DNA of 64,000 nucleotides from Halichondria panicea (lineage: Eukaryota > Porifera > Demospongiae > Suberitida > Halichondriidae). The notes below the pieces were generated by a model. The model did no database searches and had not been told where the DNA came from. It worked only from the letters and a program-made list of their open reading frames with translations. Numbering within the stretch: the first letter of the stretch is position 1; the number at the start of each line of letters is the position of its first letter. Location: assembly GCF_963675165.1 (NCBI RefSeq), contig NC_087380.1:5898071-5962070 (forward strand). The letters run 5' to 3'. Shown here piece by piece: positions 60,601-64,000 of this stretch. Position numbers and translations under genes: made by a program.

Positions 60601-62985
60601 CTCTCCAGCTTCAGTCTGGTTTAAAGTAATAGTTGGATACGTGTTCTTGCGTTCCCTTTGCTCAGCCATTCTTTTTTCAGTGGAGAAAGCTGGATCACTC
60701 GGTGAGTTGATTTGACCATGCTTGATTCCTTGTTTCCCAACCTGCTCCCCAGCTTTCTGATTTAAAGTAATAGTTGGATACGTGTTCTTGCGTTCCCTTT
60801 GCTCAGCCATTTTTCTTTCAGTGGAGATAGCCGGATCACTCGGTGAGTTGATTTGACCTTGCTTGATTCCTTGTTTCCCAACCGGCTCTCCAGCTTCAGT
60901 CTGGTTTAAAGTAATAGTTGGATACGTGTTCTTGCGTTCCCTTTGCTCAGCCATTTTTCTTTCAGTGGAGATAGCCGGATCACTCGGTGAGTTGATTTGA
61001 CCTTGCTTGATTCCTTGTTTCCCAACCGGCTCTCCAGCTTCAGTCTGGTTTAAAGTAATAGTTGGATACGTGTTCTTGCGTTCCCTTTGCTCAGCCATTC
61101 TTTTTTCAGTGGAGAAAGCCGGATCACTCAGTGAGTTGATTTGACCATGCTTGATTCCTTGTTTCCCGCCCTGCTCCTCAGCTTTCTGATTTAAAGTAAT
61201 AGTTGGATACGTATTCTTGTGTTCCCTTTGCTCAGCCATTTTTCTTTCAGTGGAGACAGCCGGGTCACTCGGTGAGTTAACTTGACCATGCTTGATTCCT
61301 TGTTTCCCAACCGGCTCTTCAGCTTTCTGATTTAAAGTAATAATTGGATACGTGTTCTTGCGTTCCCTTTGCTCAGCCATTTTTCTTTCAATGGAGATAC
61401 CAGGGTCGCTCTGTGAGTTGACTTGACAATGCTCACTTTGTTTCCCACCCTGATTGTTTTCAGACTCATGTGAGTTGCCAGATTGAGAGTGGTTGTGTGT
61501 TGTAGACAGTTCAGCTTCTGTGGTATTCGTTTTGGTAGTATTGCTAGAACCAACTTTGCTGTTCTGCTTGCTCACTGTTGGTCCAGCATTCTTGCTGTCT
61601 GAGCATCGTTCCTCTTGGTTTGTAAGTGTAGGTGCTGATTGGTGAAAGTTCTGAATTGCCATTCCTTGACTCAAAACTGTGGATGTAAAATCATTCTGCT
61701 CCAAATTTCCACTATTGTCTGTTTTTGACCTCTGAGTGGCAGAGCCTGTTACATGCATCTTCAAACCTAAATTCGACAAGCCATTAGTGTCAGATGAAGA
61801 TCTGGAGTTGCTACTGGTGTGTGTTCCATTGGGGTGATCAATCACTTGTTGTGATGAGCCATTACCCTGAGGGTAGGTTTTTGAAGTACCTCTGAACTTA
61901 GCGAATGCACCTTCTTTTAACGGCTTAGAGTGGTCGTGACTCGATGAAGCAGGAGTACATGTATCGCTGTGAAAACGTTTGTTAGTACTCTTTCCAGGTT
62001 GTGAGAACTCCGATGTAGCGATGTAATCGGTGGGATTATGGCAGCAGCTGTGAGCGTCATTGTGCACGGGAAAGCTGCAGCCGGTGCCACGGTAACGTTC
62101 TTCCCACCAGAGATTGGGTGTCGTGCGAGAGCAGAGATGGTGGTCATGGTGGTAGGGTGGATTAGAACAGTGGCCTACAGAAATGTAAATAACACTAATT
62201 TCTTTAGCTATCTGCACTCTCACCTGCACAATAGTTGTTTTTATTGCAGTTGCAATTCTCGATTGAACTTTTTTTTCCGTTCACATTTTTGACTGGTGGC
62301 AGCAGCTCCTGGTTGCTATGTAGATAGCTTGAATTCAGAATGTAAATCTCCGGGCATGGAGCCTATATATAAGATGTTGATTGTAGAGTGCATGATAATA
62401 ATGGCTATTATAACATGAAACACTCCACTGACAGATGCCATTTCATGAAGCTAAAAAGCATTGACAAACATAATAAAAACTCACAATTGGAGGAAGAAAG
62501 AGCCTCACTTTTAGCACTGACTCTTGTTTTGGACCAACCTATATATAATTGTGCAGAGAAATACAAATGCATACTGTGACTATATACATGCACTTACTAA
62601 TGTAAGACGATGGCCAACATTACGCAAGAAGATGTAACTTTCTGGCAGAAAATTGCTGTCGAGTTGCTGGGATACTTCGTCCTTTAAGTCAACAAGTGTG
62701 ACATCAGGGCATACCCTGAGGAAATTGAAGTTAGTGCTACCAATCCAGCAGCTGTGTAACTGCATGGATACTGTTGTTATGTGAACATTACCTCACAAAC
62801 CCCGCTGATATTGACGTTGTGCACGTACTCAAATTAGCGTGCCTGAGGTCAGTCTTCCACTGTGACTGAGGAACTACAAGGATGTTCACATCGATCTTCT
62901 GCAAGGAGTACATAATCATTGCATATGAAGTACTTATAGTCATATTTGCACCCTCACGCAAACCAAAGAACAAACCAAAGATCAT
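57629..62985 (-). CDS. SPATA1: SPATA1-like protein with giant repeat-bearing exon, 11 exons
   Basis: Exons: 62985-62792, 62715-62598, 62538-62485, 62362-62224, 62174-59508, 58901-58859, 58804-58722, 58671-58534, 58462-58410, 58031-57933, 57739-57629 (TAA); in frame, up to 1,232 residues. The start could also be 62943, 62919 or 62913. The N-terminus matches SPATA1: VNILVVPQSQWK, SISAGFVRVCPDVTLVDLK, SYIFLRNVGHRLTLV, LKVRLFLPPI and APCPEIYIL. The C-terminus is coiled coil (EWKIKYFQEKKMSTILEE), like SPATA1. Exon 5 alone codes about 889 residues with a 47-48-residue unit (MAEQRERKNTYPTITLNQ) repeated about nine times. SPATA1 is linked to sperm/cilium biology in mammals, but its molecular role is unclear. 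The insertion makes this protein several times longer than usual. Confidence 0.85.
58135..58370. mobile_element. Possible diverged MITE in a SPATA1-like intron
   Basis: Between ggccgtacaatgggtta and ttaaccagctatacagta lie short inverted words (aaattttcacgg, agggcctctaaaa / gtatagaggctcaaat) typical of the other elements here. The ends are too diverged to be sure. Confidence 0.35.
59183..59393. mobile_element. MITE, tagcgggtaattttcg termini with different core
   Basis: taccgtatagcgggtaattt and aaattacacgctatacggta are inverse ends. The interior is built of cgtggt/accacg and attcgtgg segments and lacks the ggcgtggcttacc core of the other copies. It lies in the intron after the giant exon of the SPATA1-like gene. 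Confidence 0.82.
60040..61430 (-). repeat. Coding tandem repeat, 141-144 bp units
   Basis: About nine full units and one partial unit lie inside the 62174-59508 exon. Two unit subtypes differ by one codon (NQKAEEQ/NQKAGEQ against NQTEAGEP). Units are nearly identical at the DNA level, suggesting recent unequal crossing over or gene conversion. One unit lacks one codon (KQGINGQ). Confidence 0.92.
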
Positions 62986-63728
62986 TGTTTATTTTGGCTT
63001 GTAGATAGCTGGTAGTTTAGAGCGCTTGTAGTTAGTTTGTAGTTAGCTAGCTACCTTGTACATACTATAGACTTGCAAGCCATCACTGTTGCACGGCAAA
63101 CAGTAGACTGCATGGTCAAACTCCGTGTAGAGACTCGTGTTGCTCAGTCAGCATATCACATAAAGATTGTAAATGGCTGCGGTTTTTGTGACGTCAGTCT
63201 ACTGCACGTGATACTTAGAGTTTTCAATATATACGTCACTATATCAATGCAGATCTTGTGGTACTGCATGCGATGCGGTCTAGCCACTGAGTTGCCACAT
63301 ATATCGTGGCAAACGTTGCACGAGTTTTTACACGGGATTTGACCAATCTACTGTTCCCCGTGCAACAGTGACGGCTTGCGAGTTTATGTACATACCTTGT
63401 CTGCATGATCATGATTGCCTGGGTCTTCTTTACAGGAATACATTATGATCCCTCAAATTATCATGAACATGTTTACAGCCACTCTACAGATCACACTTCT
63501 CTAATAATTATGCTTTTGGAGAGCTGTCCCACAGTACTCAGTACATCACTTAGCAACAATTGCCACTGTCAGACTGCAGTCGATCCACGTACTTGATCTT
63601 CTGCAACACTGAAAATGAACAAATTGGGGCGGGGCTCGAACGCTTCACTTCAGTAGTTTTAACCACGTGGTCACAAAAACAAAGTCACCTGTACGTACGT
63701 ACCTAGCACCTTATCTCAAACAATAATT
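62986..63728. promoter_or_regulatory. Divergent promoter, SPATA1-like / DIMT1
   Basis: 743 bp between opposite starts. It holds aaatggctgcgg (63171-63182, YY1-like), the perfect CRE palindrome tgacgtca (63189-63196) and gcacgtga (E-box) just after. The three words lie within 40 bp. Confidence 0.55.
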
Positions 63729-64000
63729 ATGCCTAAAGTAAGAGCAGCCAGACAGACAAGACAGCATACCCAAAGATGTCAGCAAGGTAGAGGAAGCTAG
63801 CTTACAGTAATACGTTGACTTAATTATATTGTCTCCAAATCAGGTATCATGTTTGAGAAAGATAAAGGCCAACACATACTGAAGAATCCTCTCATCATAA
63901 ACAGCATGATTGAAAAGGCGAGACGTTATTTCGTATTCAATTCTCCAACTTTCTAATAGTTTGTTCAATGCTAGAATAATTGATATATCCTACGTTCAGC
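63729..64000 (+). CDS. DIMT1: DIMT1, 18S rRNA dimethyladenosine transferase (5' part only)
   Basis: Exon 1 is 63729-63786 (MPKVRAARQTRQHTQR...), exon 2 starts at 63844 (IMFEKDKGQHILKNPLIINS, then MIEKAR), with a donor probably at 63925. KGQHILKNPLIIN is the conserved start of the DIM1/KsgA methyltransferase domain, just before the SAM-binding VLEVGPGTG block, which must lie beyond the window. The enzyme dimethylates two adenosines near the 3' end of small-subunit rRNA in the nucleolus. Confidence 0.85.

Noticed and set aside
63620-63700. tRNA-like B box (gttcgagcc on the minus strand)
   Set aside because: No matching A box, acceptor stem and anticodon stem could be folded around it; at most a tRNA-derived fragment.

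Overview
The window looks like a demosponge-type nuclear genome: small exons, introns mostly of 50 bp to 2 kb with GT..AG ends, many AT-rich palindromic words (ATAATTAT), dense short inverted-repeat elements, and metazoan gene families with SRCR, LOX, death and Roc domains. The organism is an inference. All exon chains were built by hand from splice signals, reading phase and protein family; each full chain closes in frame, except the membrane-protein gene at 24.7-25.9 kb, which shows a frame break.

Layout. 1-0.26 kb: possible last exon of an upstream gene. 0.47-5.84 kb (+): 11-exon secreted purple acid phosphatase. 6.5-20.8 kb (-): 15-exon gene for a ~1,498-residue protein with the order C2, three death domains, Roc-type GTPase with COR-like region, Ig-like domain, fourth death domain; this is the most unusual system in the window. 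20.8-24.6 kb: no intact gene; inverted-repeat elements and a decayed copy of the phosphatase 3' end plus the last death-domain exon. 24.7-25.9 kb (-): multi-pass membrane protein. 26.3-30.4 and 31.1-34.2 kb (-): tandem lysyl oxidase-like genes (four SRCR domains plus LOX catalytic domain) with matching exon maps. 34.7-41.8 kb (+): SAS-6. 42.1-43.1 kb (-): FRA10AC1. 43.5-44.7 kb (-): small secreted helical protein of unknown family. 45.1-54.6 kb (-): MIER (ELM2-SANT) corepressor. 54.9-57.1 kb (+): PP2C-like protein of the CG9801 type. 57.6-63.0 kb (-): SPATA1-like protein with a huge repeat-bearing exon. 63.7 kb to the end (+): 5' part of DIMT1.

Neighbourhood logic. Three gene pairs are divergent and share short promoters (LOXL/SAS-6, MIER/PP2C-like, SPATA1-like/DIMT1); all three intergenic gaps contain ATGGCTGC on the + strand. 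Two pairs converge (SAS-6/FRA10AC1 and PP2C-like/SPATA1-like). The genes are not an operon; the co-located functional groups are the LOXL pair (collagen/matrix cross-linking) and, by family, SAS-6 and SPATA1-like (centriole or cilium/sperm biology). I saw no rRNA, convincing tRNA or CRISPR array.
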